DNA of 64,000 nucleotides from Rhodospirillales bacterium (GTDB lineage Bacteria; Pseudomonadota; Alphaproteobacteria; Rhodospirillales; JASLLZ01): NCBI GenBank assembly GCA_030746775.1, contig JASLLZ010000002.1, positions 39,306 to 103,305 of the forward strand, read 5' to 3'. Shown piece by piece: positions 19,028 to 28,942 of this stretch (position 1 is its first letter; each line of letters starts with the position of its first letter). The notes under the pieces were generated by a model. It saw only the letters and a program-made list of their open reading frames with translations, ran no database searches and was not told where the DNA came from. The position numbers and the translations under genes were made by a program.

Positions 19028-20143
19028 TCACTCCTCGAACTCCAAGAGCGCTTTTTCGTAGTCCTCGACGGTGTCGATTTCCTTCCAGCCGCGTTCGATG
19101 ATGACGCAGTGGACGGGAACGCCAAGGTCGGCCATCTCCTGGATCATGTCGGTGAGATAGGCCTTCTCGAAGGTCTCCGCCCTCTGAAACGGCTTGCCCC
19201 AGTAGAGGGCCTTGGCACGATGGAAGTGGCGCTTGAAGATTTCCGCCCCTCTCGGGGTCAGCTTCATCATGCCGATGAACTCGCCGTGGACGTCACGCTT
19301 GTCGGTCAGAATCTTGCCGATATTCACGACGTTGTTGTTGGCGTCGAAGATGACGTTCTCGGCCTCGTCGATGGGGTGCTGCTTGCGCCCGACGTAGGTG
19401 CCCTTCCAGTCAATGTCGACGACGATGGAGATGTCGTGCTCGGAATCGAGCAATCGGCGTACCACGTGGTCTTCGAACAAGATGTCGGAATAGGCGACGA
19501 TGACGTGGCCGTTGATCTCGTCCTCGGCGCAGAAGATAGAATTGAGGATGTTGTTGTTCTCAAAGTTCGGGTTCTCGTGATAGCGGATGCCCTTGTATTT
19601 GATCTTGTCCTTCTTGTAGCCGCGCACCAGGGCGATGTCCTTGGCCCCGCAGGCCTTGTAGACGCTGAGCTGGCGCTGCAACAACGTCTTGCCGCCGAAG
19701 TCGAGCAGGCACTTGGGCTTGTTTTCGGTGTAAGACCTCATTCGGCTGCCCAATCCCGCCGCGATGATGAGAACACGCGTATTGGATGCCATCATGGTCT
19801 CCTTGATCCGCCTTATCTCGGCACCGTTAAGGCCGTAGTCGGCGATGGCGCGCAAAAGCCCGACAATGTCGGGGTTGTCCAGGACAAGCTCCCCGACGTC
19901 CGGCGGAATGGCGTTGCGCGACCGCCCTGCCAGGTCGAAGATGCGTTCGGCGTCGGCCTCCAGGATATCGGCCATGGCCCTGACCAGTTCGGGCCTGGGC
20001 GCGACGCGCTTGTCCTTCTCGATGTCGTTGAGATAGGACGGCGAGACGTCGAGGGCGCGCGCCAGTTCGCGCTGGCCCATTCCCTTTTCAGAACGCAGGC
20101 GGCGAACGTGTCCGCCGAACGTCGTCGTGCCGGGACGCGGCAT
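19028..20143 (-). CDS. XRE-family HTH domain fused to nucleotidyltransferase (LicC/PntC-like)
   Basis: HTH GGHVRRLRSEKGMGQRELARALDVSPSYLNDIEKDKRVAP; then VLIIAAGLGSRMRSYTENKPKCLLDFGGKTLLQRQL; one uninterrupted ORF. Confidence 0.85.
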   Translation of the reverse strand: MPRPGTTTFGGHVRRLRSEKGMGQRELARALDVSPSYLNDIEKDKRVAPRPELVRAMADILEADAERIFDLAGRSRNAIPPDVGELVLDNPDIVGLLRAIADYGLNGAEIRRIKETMMASNTRVLIIAAGLGSRMRSYTENKPKCLLDFGGKTLLQRQLSVYKACGAKDIALVRGYKKDKIKYKGIRYHENPNFENNNILNSIFCAEDEINGHVIVAYSDILFEDHVVRRLLDSEHDISIVVDIDWKGTYVGRKQHPIDEAENVIFDANNNVVNIGKILTDKRDVHGEFIGMMKLTPRGAEIFKRHFHRAKALYWGKPFQRAETFEKAYLTDMIQEMADLGVPVHCVIIERGWKEIDTVEDYEKALLEFEE

Positions 20144-20253
20144 GGATCAGACCTCCTCATTGGCCGCCGGAGGGCGCCGGCCGTCCGATCCCTCGACGGA
20201 GGACAAGGTGGAGCGATGCGTGCGCAAGTGAGCCATGGGCCGCCATAAGTGTT

Positions 20254-20281
20254 TACGTGTTCGCAAACAAGTTAACACGTA
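20254..20281. promoter_or_regulatory. candidate operator: 8-bp inverted repeat TACGTGTT-N12-AACACGTA upstream of the XRE fusion
   Basis: Perfect 8-bp arms read directly; overlaps a possible minus-strand promoter TTGTTT-N17-TATGGC. Confidence 0.5.
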
Positions 20282-20327
20282 TGAGTGCGTCCAGACAAGT
20301 AAATTTTTTCCGGCGCGGTCAAAGGAC

Positions 20328-22115
20328 TCAGGAGAACTGGCTTTCGTGAAGTTCCGAAAATCGTCCTTTTCTCGCCACAAGTTCGTCGAAGGAGCCCGAT
20401 TCCACGACCTGGCCCCCTTCCATGACGAAGATGGTGTCGGCCTTGCGCACGGTGGCCAGGCGATGGGCGACGACGATGATGGTCAGCCGGTGGGAGATCG
20501 ATCCGAGGGCCTCTTGGATCAGGGTCTCGGACTCGTTGTCGAGCGCGCTGGTCGCTTCGTCGAGAAGCAACAGCTGGGGATTGCCGATCAACGCCCGGGC
20601 CAGGGCCAGGCGCTGCTTCTGTCCGCCCGAAAGCCTGACCCCGCCTTCGCCCAACACCGTATCCAGGCCGTCGGGCAACGCCTCAATAATGTCGCCGAGA
20701 CGGGTCAACTCCACGACCTGATCGATGTCCGCCTCGGTGACTTCCGGATGGGCGAAGACGAGGTTGTTGCGCACCGTGTCGTTGAAGATGATCACGTCTT
20801 GGGTGACGTAGCCGATACGCTTGCGCCACGACAACAGGTCGATCCGCCTGAGATCGACGCCATCGATTTCGATGCGCCCGGCATCGGGGATCCGCAGCCC
20901 GGCGATCAGGTCGATCACCGATGACTTGCCGGCGCCCGAGCGGCCGACGATGGCAATCGTGTTGTTACGCGGTATAGGCATGGTAACCGCCGATACCGCC
21001 CCCATGGTCTCGTTTTCGTAGTGGAAGGTGACGTCATGCAGTTCCACGCCGTGCTCCAGCGCCTCGAAGGGCTTGCCGCCGACGCCGCGTTCCTCAGTCT
21101 GTTCGCGGGCTGCCGCGATGGCGGCGTCGACCACGGGCAATGTCGCCGCGTAGCCTGCGTATCCTTGGTAATACTGCTGCAACTGGATGAGCCGTGGCAC
21201 CATGCGCGCCATGATGATGAGGAACGTGAAAAGCACCGCGGTCGGGACCCCGAGTCCTTGGCGGGAAACGGCAATGATACCGGCAAGGATGGCGACCGCC
21301 AGGGTTTGGACCAGGAAAAAAGTGAAGACGCGGATCACTTCTGAAGAGAGAGAAGTATTGACGGCGGTCCGATTGAGCTCCCCCAAGCGCTCGATCACCC
21401 GCTGTTCGGAGCCGGTGACGCGTATCAGCCGCGCACCCTTCAAATAGTCGACGATATGAACACCATAATTCCGATTGGCCTTGATAATCGCGTCGCCAAT
21501 GTTTCTGGATCGTGCGTGCAGAGGCCGGATCATCCAGCCCACCAGTGCCGCCAGGGCAATGGTCAGCGCCAGAAGTCGCCACGACAGCAATGAACTGATG
21601 ACCGCGAATATGGCGATGTGAATGATCGTGGCGACGACCATCACCTGGAGGATCAGTCCGGCGGCGCTGCGGTGACATTCGACCAGGAGCTTGTTGACCA
21701 CATCGCCCGACGACTGCCCCGACAGGTGGTGCCAGCGCGAAAGGAACAAGTTTTCGCCAAGCGCCTTGCGTAGCGCTTCCATGTGGCCATGCCGGGCCCG
21801 TTCGAGCATCCGGTCCTTGGCGAACGTGATGGCGAACGACCCGCCCACCAGCACGACGATTAACGCAAGCATGGTGAACAGGTTCATGGGAAGGTGAACG
21901 GTATCCAATACCGTCTTGAGAATAACACCGCCCTTGCCCAGCTCCTTGCCTCCGCCGTCCAGGGTTTCCAGCAAGGGAATGAACAAGGTAAGTCCCAGAC
22001 CCTCGCAAAGTCCCGCCGTGACGGTCACCGCCAAGGCGAGCCAAGTCCCCGGAAGCCGGCCCAAGGTGGACAGGAACTTGGTTCGCGGTTCGAGGACCGT
22101 CCCCGTTTTGGTCAT
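20328..22115 (-). CDS. ABC transporter, fused permease/ATPase (MsbA-like exporter)
   Basis: IAIVGRSGAGKSSVIDLIAGL, VRLSGGQKQRLALARALIGNPQLLLLDEATSALD; start at MTKTGTVLEP. Confidence 0.9.
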   Translation of the reverse strand: MTKTGTVLEPRTKFLSTLGRLPGTWLALAVTVTAGLCEGLGLTLFIPLLETLDGGGKELGKGGVILKTVLDTVHLPMNLFTMLALIVVLVGGSFAITFAKDRMLERARHGHMEALRKALGENLFLSRWHHLSGQSSGDVVNKLLVECHRSAAGLILQVMVVATIIHIAIFAVISSLLSWRLLALTIALAALVGWMIRPLHARSRNIGDAIIKANRNYGVHIVDYLKGARLIRVTGSEQRVIERLGELNRTAVNTSLSSEVIRVFTFFLVQTLAVAILAGIIAVSRQGLGVPTAVLFTFLIIMARMVPRLIQLQQYYQGYAGYAATLPVVDAAIAAAREQTEERGVGGKPFEALEHGVELHDVTFHYENETMGAVSAVTMPIPRNNTIAIVGRSGAGKSSVIDLIAGLRIPDAGRIEIDGVDLRRIDLLSWRKRIGYVTQDVIIFNDTVRNNLVFAHPEVTEADIDQVVELTRLGDIIEALPDGLDTVLGEGGVRLSGGQKQRLALARALIGNPQLLLLDEATSALDNESETLIQEALGSISHRLTIIVVAHRLATVRKADTIFVMEGGQVVESGSFDELVARKGRFSELHESQFS

Positions 22116-22236
22116 CGGGACAAGTATCCGTTTGCGAGAGGCGTGGAATGACGGGTCAGTGGGGTCAAAAGCAACACCCAATGACCGGCGACGGCGAGGC
22201 CGAAAAGGATAGGTCTTTCATCGGAGCCGCGGCGCT

Positions 22237-23040
22237 TCAAAGGGTATCCACATCGTAGGTGGGCTCGTTGTATTGGTGGTGGTCGAAATCATGAAACGTG
22301 AAAATCTTCTCGTTCCAGACTTGCCGGCGTTCGGCGAACAGTCCGTACGGTTTGGCGAATTTTTTCTTCGGGTGGGCATCGTTGAACTCCTTGATCGCCT
22401 TCAGTTCCCCGATGAATTCATTGGTACCCAGGATATCGTCGAAAACGCAGAAAACCCTGGGCAGGTAATTCTCCGCATCACGGAAGAGTTCGAAAGAATC
22501 CCTGGTCGATGAATAGTAATCGAGATCAAAAAACACAGCCCCGATCGGGGCGGCGTCCGGATAAACATCAAAAAAAGTCTTGCTAGTTTCTTTTACATCG
22601 CCAAGTACGAGTTTCGTGTGTTTTAGTTCTTTCTTTAAACTGTCCGGATTCATCTCATAGCCGCCCTCCCACCATTTGAAAGGCATATCCTGATAATCCT
22701 CCGGTTTCGGCAGCCCCTCCTCTAAACCGAACCCGAATACGTCGAAATCCAAATCGAACTCGCGTTTGATGTTATCGATATGTTTTTCGATGCTCCTAAG
22801 TCCTTGGCCCTTGGCCACGCCGAGTTCGACAATGCTGATCCTCGAATGATTGAGGCTTTTGGCCAGCATGGCGGCCTTGTAGATGCAGTAGCCGTACTCG
22901 GGTCTCTCGACCTCGTTGAAAACGGTTCGGTAGTAGTAGTGGGAACGGGAGTATTTGTTCCTCAACCTTCGCAACCCCCGGAAAAGAGCCACTCTCAGGG
23001 GGTAGGGATAGGCGAGGATGTCCTTAAGCAGACGAACCAC
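22237..23040 (-). CDS. TylF/macrocin-O-methyltransferase-like protein
   Basis: ISIVELGVAKGQGLRSIEKH, IGAVFFDLDYYSSTRDSFELF, VFDDILGTNEFIGE. Confidence 0.55.
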   Translation of the reverse strand: MVRLLKDILAYPYPLRVALFRGLRRLRNKYSRSHYYYRTVFNEVERPEYGYCIYKAAMLAKSLNHSRISIVELGVAKGQGLRSIEKHIDNIKREFDLDFDVFGFGLEEGLPKPEDYQDMPFKWWEGGYEMNPDSLKKELKHTKLVLGDVKETSKTFFDVYPDAAPIGAVFFDLDYYSSTRDSFELFRDAENYLPRVFCVFDDILGTNEFIGELKAIKEFNDAHPKKKFAKPYGLFAERRQVWNEKIFTFHDFDHHQYNEPTYDVDTL

Positions 23041-23114
23041 TATTCACTCCCAAGACGTTGAGACAATTATCGACGGGGCGGCGAGCCGAATTCGGATAGA
23101 GGCATGGACGGAAA

Positions 23115-25073
23115 TCAAGAGGCCGAGGATCCGACAAGACCGCTTGGCGATGTTTGGCCCTCGCCGCCATGGGCGCCTTCCCCGGCAGCCAAATCTCCCG
23201 GCAGGCCTTCTTCCATGACCTCCCAGAAACGCTGGCACGGATTGGGGATTTCATCGCGTGCACAGAGGTCGTTGAGCGCCCGGTCGCCACTCACGGAGCG
23301 GCCCTCTTCGAGCGCCGGCCCCAATTGGGCCAGGTCGGTGAGCACGTCCAGGTGGCGGTAGTAACCGGGATCCATGGATGTGGGCGGTATCCAGAACCCG
23401 AAATATCGCTTGTCCGCCGCAAGGGCCTCGGCCATGGCGCCGGAATGCACCGGGCCGATGACGAATTCCGCCGCTGGCAGAAGTTCTCTCAACGGCCGAT
23501 ACTTGATGATTTCGCAATCGATTCCAAAATAAGCGGCGATCGCGTCGTAGTATTCCTTGCGCGGCGGGCCAGGGTGAACCTTGAAGATCGCGTCCTTGTC
23601 GCCCTTTGTCTTCAGGAGTCGCATGACGGTTACAAAATAGGAATACTTGGTCGCGTTGACGGCGCCGAGGTCGAGCCCGAGGGCGCTATGTTCGATAACG
23701 AGGACGCGACCCACCTTCCCCGTCGGGGGTGGCGGGCTTGCTCGGCGGTAGGCCTCGCCGAGAGGATAGCCGACGCGAACGCGCTGGCACACGGCTCCGA
23801 TGGCGTTCAACCACTCGTCGTTGGTGTTGCCCCAACTTAGTTGCCGGCTGACCAGGGGTGGGCACCTGGGGTCGCCACCCAAGGCATCGACCTTGAGCCG
23901 TTCCGGTACGTAGGGGCTGTGCCAGATGTAATCCACGGGGATGCCGTTTTCATGGGCCAGCTCGACATATGTCCGGTAGGGAGGATTCTTGACGCCGTCG
24001 ACGACGAGACGGGACGGGGAAAAGACCCTCAACACCCGCTCGGCCTTTTTCACTTCCCTGGCCAGGGCGAACAAGGTGTCTTCGTTCAAGAAGCATTTTC
24101 GGGCATAGCGGCGCGCCAGTTCCTCGACCAGCGGCGCCGGCTTCATCCACGCCCCCTCCAGGGTCGCAATTATGTCCCTGACGGCCTTTTTTTCCGTCGC
24201 CGTCAGACGACAAGGTAGCGTGGCGATCAAGAGCGCACCCTTTTTAATGCACGACCACACGAAGCTAGGTTTCTTGGACTGGTTTGCCGACAAGAGGACG
24301 GGGCGAACGGCGCCCCCGGCATAGGATTCCATGAGGGGCACGGACAGTGACGTGTTGAGCATGATCAACACGTTGCGCCGGCGCCGAGAAAGACCATGGA
24401 CGACGCGGCTGTAGGCGTGGAAAATGCCGCCGAACACCATCACCAGGGCTCGTCTCGACAGCCCGCTTCCGCTCCCTTCGGTCGGGGCGTTGAAGTCTTC
24501 CGCCACCATGGGAAGGCCGGGGTCGTTGGCGTCTACCGGGTCGCTTCGGTCGCGGACCGTCACGCCCTGGCCATCCGCCACCGTCAAGGCGATGAAACGC
24601 CGGCTTTCCGCGTCCAAGGTGTTGGATTCGGCGCGGAAGTCGAAAAAAACCAGTTCCTTGGGGCAAAACGTCTCGATCAACGCGCTCAGCGCCCGTTCCA
24701 TGCGCACCCCGGCCGCCAGAACCCGCACCGTGACGAACTGCTTGCCGAGCGATGCGCCGCGAAAGAGAGTCGCATCGCGGCCGTCCACGTAGACCCATTC
24801 ATTGGCCCGAATACGAAGGTCGGTGTGCAGGGTATCGGAACCTTGCCATGCAAGGATGCCCCACTCGGCGGGAATGCAGTGCCATCCCTCGGCCGCCGCC
24901 TTTTGCCATAGCAGCCAGTCGGATGAGACGATGAGCGTGTCGGTGTCGCCACGGTCCAGTTGCGCCAGGTGCCTCTCATGGGTGACCAGGGCCAGGCGGA
25001 CGTAACGGTCCTTCAACCCGTCGCGGGCCGCCTCGACGGCGATCGGTTGGCGGTGCGCCGGCGCTTCGTTCAC
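23115..25073 (-). CDS. putative surface-carbohydrate biosynthesis protein
   Basis: 652 aa; FKVHPGPPRKEYYDAIAAYFG, EFVIGPVHSGAMAEALAADKRYFGF; resembles glycan transferase C-termini. Confidence 0.45.
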   Translation of the reverse strand: MNEAPAHRQPIAVEAARDGLKDRYVRLALVTHERHLAQLDRGDTDTLIVSSDWLLWQKAAAEGWHCIPAEWGILAWQGSDTLHTDLRIRANEWVYVDGRDATLFRGASLGKQFVTVRVLAAGVRMERALSALIETFCPKELVFFDFRAESNTLDAESRRFIALTVADGQGVTVRDRSDPVDANDPGLPMVAEDFNAPTEGSGSGLSRRALVMVFGGIFHAYSRVVHGLSRRRRNVLIMLNTSLSVPLMESYAGGAVRPVLLSANQSKKPSFVWSCIKKGALLIATLPCRLTATEKKAVRDIIATLEGAWMKPAPLVEELARRYARKCFLNEDTLFALAREVKKAERVLRVFSPSRLVVDGVKNPPYRTYVELAHENGIPVDYIWHSPYVPERLKVDALGGDPRCPPLVSRQLSWGNTNDEWLNAIGAVCQRVRVGYPLGEAYRRASPPPPTGKVGRVLVIEHSALGLDLGAVNATKYSYFVTVMRLLKTKGDKDAIFKVHPGPPRKEYYDAIAAYFGIDCEIIKYRPLRELLPAAEFVIGPVHSGAMAEALAADKRYFGFWIPPTSMDPGYYRHLDVLTDLAQLGPALEEGRSVSGDRALNDLCARDEIPNPCQRFWEVMEEGLPGDLAAGEGAHGGEGQTSPSGLVGSSAS

Positions 25074-26428
25074 CGGCGCACCTTCTTGAAGCGTTCGCTA
25101 CGCTGTTCCTCGTTGTCGATGACGACGAAACGCATGGGGACTTTGTACTTTGCCAGGCTTTCGCGGCAGTGACGGCGCAGCCGGGCCGTCATCGCCTTTT
25201 TGTCCTCGGGGTGTCGCAGGGAGACCCGCGCGCAGGGCGCTTGGCCGAGCACGACATGGGGGGTTCCGAAGACCGTCGCCTCGCTGACGTTGTCATCTTC
25301 CAGCAAGACGGTTTCGACCTCGACCGGAAAGACCTTTTGGCCGCCGACGTTGATGATCTCGGATTTTCTCCCGACGAAGCGAATCATGTCGCCCCGAACC
25401 TCGACCTCGTCGCCGGTACACATCCAGCCGTCGTCGTCGAAGGGATTTGGGGCATTGAGGTAGCCGACCATGTTGGATTCGGAACGCACCCACAAGATGC
25501 CGTCGACGATCTTGACCTCGAACCCGTCGCCGCCGACCTTGAGCCAGGTGTTGTGGCCTTCCTCGGATTTGGAACGCAGAACGCCCAGTTCCGACAGACC
25601 GTAGGTCTGCTTGACGGCGGCATCGGGAAACAGCTCCGCGACCCGTGCCAGCGTCGTTTCTGGCATGACCTCGGTGCCGTAAGTGATCATCTTGACCGAA
25701 GTCAGGTCGAAGCGCTTCCAAGCCCCCGAAGCGATCATCAGGTTGAGAAACGTGGGCGTCGTCGGAAGCAAGGTGGCGCCGGCTTCGGCGATGGCCCGAC
25801 AGACGGTCTCGGGCAGGCGGTCGGCGAGGCAGACGGCCACGCCCCCATAAGCGAAGGCGCCCAAAAGGGTATTGAAGCCGCCGAAATGATCCATCATGAG
25901 GAACAGAACCGTGCTCCAACCCCGGCGTTCGGGGACGAACTTTCGCATGACCCGTTCGCAGTCGTGCAAGATCGCCTTGGGTTCGCCGGTCGAGCCCGAA
26001 GTGAAGACGATCAGGCCCGGCGTGCCGCGCTCCAAAAACGCCGCGACAAGCGGGTCCTTGGGCACGTCGGTGAAGGCCTCGAACGTCCAGGTATCGTCGG
26101 CCTTGAAGCGGACCATGCATTCGACGCCGGCGATCTCGGCAAAGCGCTCCATCTCCGTCTCGCCGACGACGGTGAACGGTACGATGATCGCATTGAGACG
26201 CATGAGGGCAAAAAAGAGCGACGTGGTGGCCGGAGAGTAATCCCCGAATACGCCGCAAACCGTGCCCGCCCCGACCCCGTGCCGGGCAAGGTGATCAAGC
26301 CAGTCGTCGATGCGCGCGAAGAACTCATCGTAGCTCACGTCGGCGCCCCGCCAGTGCAGCGCCGGGCGCCCACCTTGCTTGCGCATGCGCTGGGTTACGA
26401 TATCGATGGCGTTTGCGTTTACCGGCAA
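25070..26428 (-). CDS. AMP-dependent synthetase / acyl-ligase
   Basis: LIVFTSGSTGEPKAILHDCERV, KQTYGLSELG, MCTGDEVEVRGDMIRFVGRKSEIINVGGQKVFP. Confidence 0.9.
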   Translation of the reverse strand: MPVNANAIDIVTQRMRKQGGRPALHWRGADVSYDEFFARIDDWLDHLARHGVGAGTVCGVFGDYSPATTSLFFALMRLNAIIVPFTVVGETEMERFAEIAGVECMVRFKADDTWTFEAFTDVPKDPLVAAFLERGTPGLIVFTSGSTGEPKAILHDCERVMRKFVPERRGWSTVLFLMMDHFGGFNTLLGAFAYGGVAVCLADRLPETVCRAIAEAGATLLPTTPTFLNLMIASGAWKRFDLTSVKMITYGTEVMPETTLARVAELFPDAAVKQTYGLSELGVLRSKSEEGHNTWLKVGGDGFEVKIVDGILWVRSESNMVGYLNAPNPFDDDGWMCTGDEVEVRGDMIRFVGRKSEIINVGGQKVFPVEVETVLLEDDNVSEATVFGTPHVVLGQAPCARVSLRHPEDKKAMTARLRRHCRESLAKYKVPMRFVVIDNEEQRSERFKKVRR

Positions 26429-26437
26429 AATTTTCCT

Positions 26438-26704
26438 CTACGCCGTCGGGGCGGCGCCCGGCCCGTTCAGTTGGCCGTCCACGAAAGCAGAAATCTTGTT
26501 GATCGAGCCCAGTTCGTCGAGTTCGTCCTGGGACGGAATCTCGATATCGAACTTATCCTCGATCGCCATCAAGACACTGGCGAAATCCAAGGAATCGAGC
26601 CCTTGTTCGAGGAGAGACCGATCCCCGTCTTCCAGGTTAAGCGTGCTCGCGTCACAGGTTTCCCTTATGACCTCGATCACGTCTTCCTTCACGGATGCCA
26701 TCAA
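26438..26704 (-). CDS. acyl carrier protein
   Basis: 88 aa; LLEQGLDSLDFASVLMAIEDKFDIEIPSQDE, phosphopantetheine DSLD motif. Confidence 0.9.
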   Translation of the reverse strand: MMASVKEDVIEVIRETCDASTLNLEDGDRSLLEQGLDSLDFASVLMAIEDKFDIEIPSQDELDELGSINKISAFVDGQLNGPGAAPTA

Positions 26705-26741
26705 ACTTCCTTTCGTTCGGTTGGGAGTATTCCTCTCGGCG

Positions 26742-27362
26742 TCAAGGGCTGCCGAGGGAGAAATAGATGTGACCCAGGTCCTCTCCGGGGAGCGAAATCA
26801 GGGACTTGGTCAATCGGTCGCCGTGCCTTTTCACCATGGTCAGGCTGAGGCGGCTCCCATCGGCGGGGCGCAAGCGGCGCTCCAGGTCGAGCCGCGTGTC
26901 GAGCCACTTCTTGCCCGGCGGTGGCGGCGCAAGGGTGTTGTGCAGTTTAACGGCCAGAGCCGTCACGACCTCGATGGCCGTTGCCCCGGCATCGCCCTCG
27001 ATGGCGATGGTGGGCCCCGTTACGGTGGCGCGGTCGCGGATGGCCGCCTCTTCATCGTAGGGAACGCTCTCCTTTACCGGCCGATCGGTGGCGACGAACC
27101 ATCCTCCGATCCGCGCCTCGCCGGTGTTGACGGTGAAGTCGATGACGGCCTTGGGCGGGCGCGGGACGGTTTCGCCGGGTTCGCGGATGTGGAGATCAAG
27201 CTGGTTGCGCATTACCTCGCGGATGGTCAGGCTGACCGCCCCGTCGGCGTCTCCGAAGCCGGCCTCGGCCAGACCGGCAAGCAAGGAGTCATAGATGTCG
27301 GTCGTGTGGATATACTTGCGCTCGGCGCGGAACGCGAACGACAGCGTGACTATCTTCACCAT
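26742..27362 (-). CDS. hypothetical protein between ACP and SDR
   Basis: 206 aa ORF in consistent operon context; no family recognised. Confidence 0.6.
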   Translation of the reverse strand: MVKIVTLSFAFRAERKYIHTTDIYDSLLAGLAEAGFGDADGAVSLTIREVMRNQLDLHIREPGETVPRPPKAVIDFTVNTGEARIGGWFVATDRPVKESVPYDEEAAIRDRATVTGPTIAIEGDAGATAIEVVTALAVKLHNTLAPPPPGKKWLDTRLDLERRLRPADGSRLSLTMVKRHGDRLTKSLISLPGEDLGHIYFSLGSP

Positions 27363-27375
27363 GCCGGAAATCCGC

Positions 27376-28119
27376 TCAAATGGTGGCGCCGCCGTCGACT
27401 GTCAGAATCTGGCCGGTGACGAAGGACGCGGCGTCGGAAACCAGGAACATGACCGGTCCCGTGACGTCGTCTACCCGGCCGGGACGCCCCAGGGGTGTGC
27501 GCCGGACAATGCGGGCAAGTTGGGTCTGGTTAAGGTCCTTGACCAGATCGGTCTCCATGTAGCCGGGCGCGATCGCGTTGACGGTGATATTGCGCCCGCC
27601 CAGCTCGCGGGCCAGGGAACGGGTCATGGCCTCCATGCCGCCCTTGCTGGCGGAATAGGCCGCCACGCCGGCGTAGCCGCGTGTTCCCACGATCGACGAT
27701 ATGTTCACCACGCGACCCCGGCTGCGCACCATCATGCGTCTCGTCACAAGCCGGGTCAAAAGCATGGTGCCCTTGAGGTTGACGTCCAGAATCCTGGCGA
27801 TCACGTCCTCGTCCTGAAGGGACAGCAGCGATTCGTCGACCATGCCCGCGTTGTTGATCAGAACCTCGATGGCGCCGATCTTTTTTTCCACGTGATCGAC
27901 GATGCGTTTCAGCGACGCCGTATCGCCGAGGTCTCCCTCGAGAAAGGCGAAGCGGTCGGGAGATTGCCCGGCAAGCTCGACGACCTCGGGCGACGATGCC
28001 CGGCTGAAGCCGACGGCAAAAAAGCCACCGTCCAACAGTGCTTTGACCAGGCCCAGGCCGAGGCCACGGCTGGCGCCGCTCACCAGGGCGACCGGCTTAT
28101 CGGTAGCCTTTTGGTTCAT
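27376..28119 (-). CDS. SDR, 3-oxoacyl-ACP reductase-like (FabG family)
   Basis: VALVSGASRGLGLGLVKALLDGG, INNAGMVDES, YSASKGGMEAMTRSLARELGGRNITVNAIAPG. Confidence 0.9.
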   Translation of the reverse strand: MNQKATDKPVALVSGASRGLGLGLVKALLDGGFFAVGFSRASSPEVVELAGQSPDRFAFLEGDLGDTASLKRIVDHVEKKIGAIEVLINNAGMVDESLLSLQDEDVIARILDVNLKGTMLLTRLVTRRMMVRSRGRVVNISSIVGTRGYAGVAAYSASKGGMEAMTRSLARELGGRNITVNAIAPGYMETDLVKDLNQTQLARIVRRTPLGRPGRVDDVTGPVMFLVSDAASFVTGQILTVDGGATI

Positions 28120-28142
28120 GTCATCGTTTCCCCACGCCAAAC

Positions 28143-28940
28143 CTATTCTTGCCACGGCCGCACGGTTGGCGGCGTTTCGCACCAGATATAGGGATCTTCA
28201 AGCATCATCCGGCTGGCCGCGGAAACGAATTCGCGCATCGAATACGAATAAATTCGCCCCCTTCCGACCTCGATGCGCCGGACGTCATGGTCCTCGGCGA
28301 AGCGTGGGAAGATCCATTTGCCATAGTTCCGCTCAATGTCGGCATCGCGGTACCAGACGTATTGGTAGAACGGCTCGTGGACGACTTTTCCGTCGCGGAC
28401 GACGGGATGGATGTATTCCTTGACGTAGCGGTAGGGCACGGTCATGACCTGCTCGACCTGGTGCAGGGTGGAGCACGAATAGCGGGGGTACAGGCCGACG
28501 CTGACGCTCAAGGTGTCCAGGTCCACCATGCGGGCCTCGGGGGTTTCGGGCCCGAAGGCGTGGCGTGAAACATTGTTCACGATGCGCTCCGCGTTGGGAC
28601 CGATGGCGGCATAGGATACGAAGGGGTGAAAGCTGCGCCTGGCATCCGGCATTTGGCGCAGGTATTCCGAAAAGACGCCAACCTGGTAGCTTGGTGTCTG
28701 ATCGACATCGAACACGGTATCGGTATTGCATAAATTAATCGTGCCGGTCGGAACGACGATGGTCCCGGTGTCTCCGATCAGGAAGCGTAACGCCCGGTGG
28801 TGGGCCTCCAGGACCGCCTTCTTGCCCTTGTCCTCGAACTGCCGCAACCGGGTCAGATCCGACGTGACATAGACCGTCCGCCCGGTACTCACGCCAAGGG
28901 CTTCGTAGGCTTCCAACAGCTCGGCGTAGGTATAGGCCAT
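28143..28940 (-). CDS. AAC(3)-family N-acetyltransferase-like protein
   Basis: GRTVYVTSDLTRLRQF..., GTIVVPTGTINLCNTDTVFDVDQTPSYQVGVFSEYLRQMPDARRSFHPFVSYAAIG. Confidence 0.75.
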   Translation of the reverse strand: MAYTYAELLEAYEALGVSTGRTVYVTSDLTRLRQFEDKGKKAVLEAHHRALRFLIGDTGTIVVPTGTINLCNTDTVFDVDQTPSYQVGVFSEYLRQMPDARRSFHPFVSYAAIGPNAERIVNNVSRHAFGPETPEARMVDLDTLSVSVGLYPRYSCSTLHQVEQVMTVPYRYVKEYIHPVVRDGKVVHEPFYQYVWYRDADIERNYGKWIFPRFAEDHDVRRIEVGRGRIYSYSMREFVSAASRMMLEDPYIWCETPPTVRPWQE

Positions 28941-28942
28941 GG

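Noticed and set aside
25169-26848. 559-aa plus-strand ORF
   Set aside because: Antisense to the AMP ligase/ACP genes; mirror ORF.
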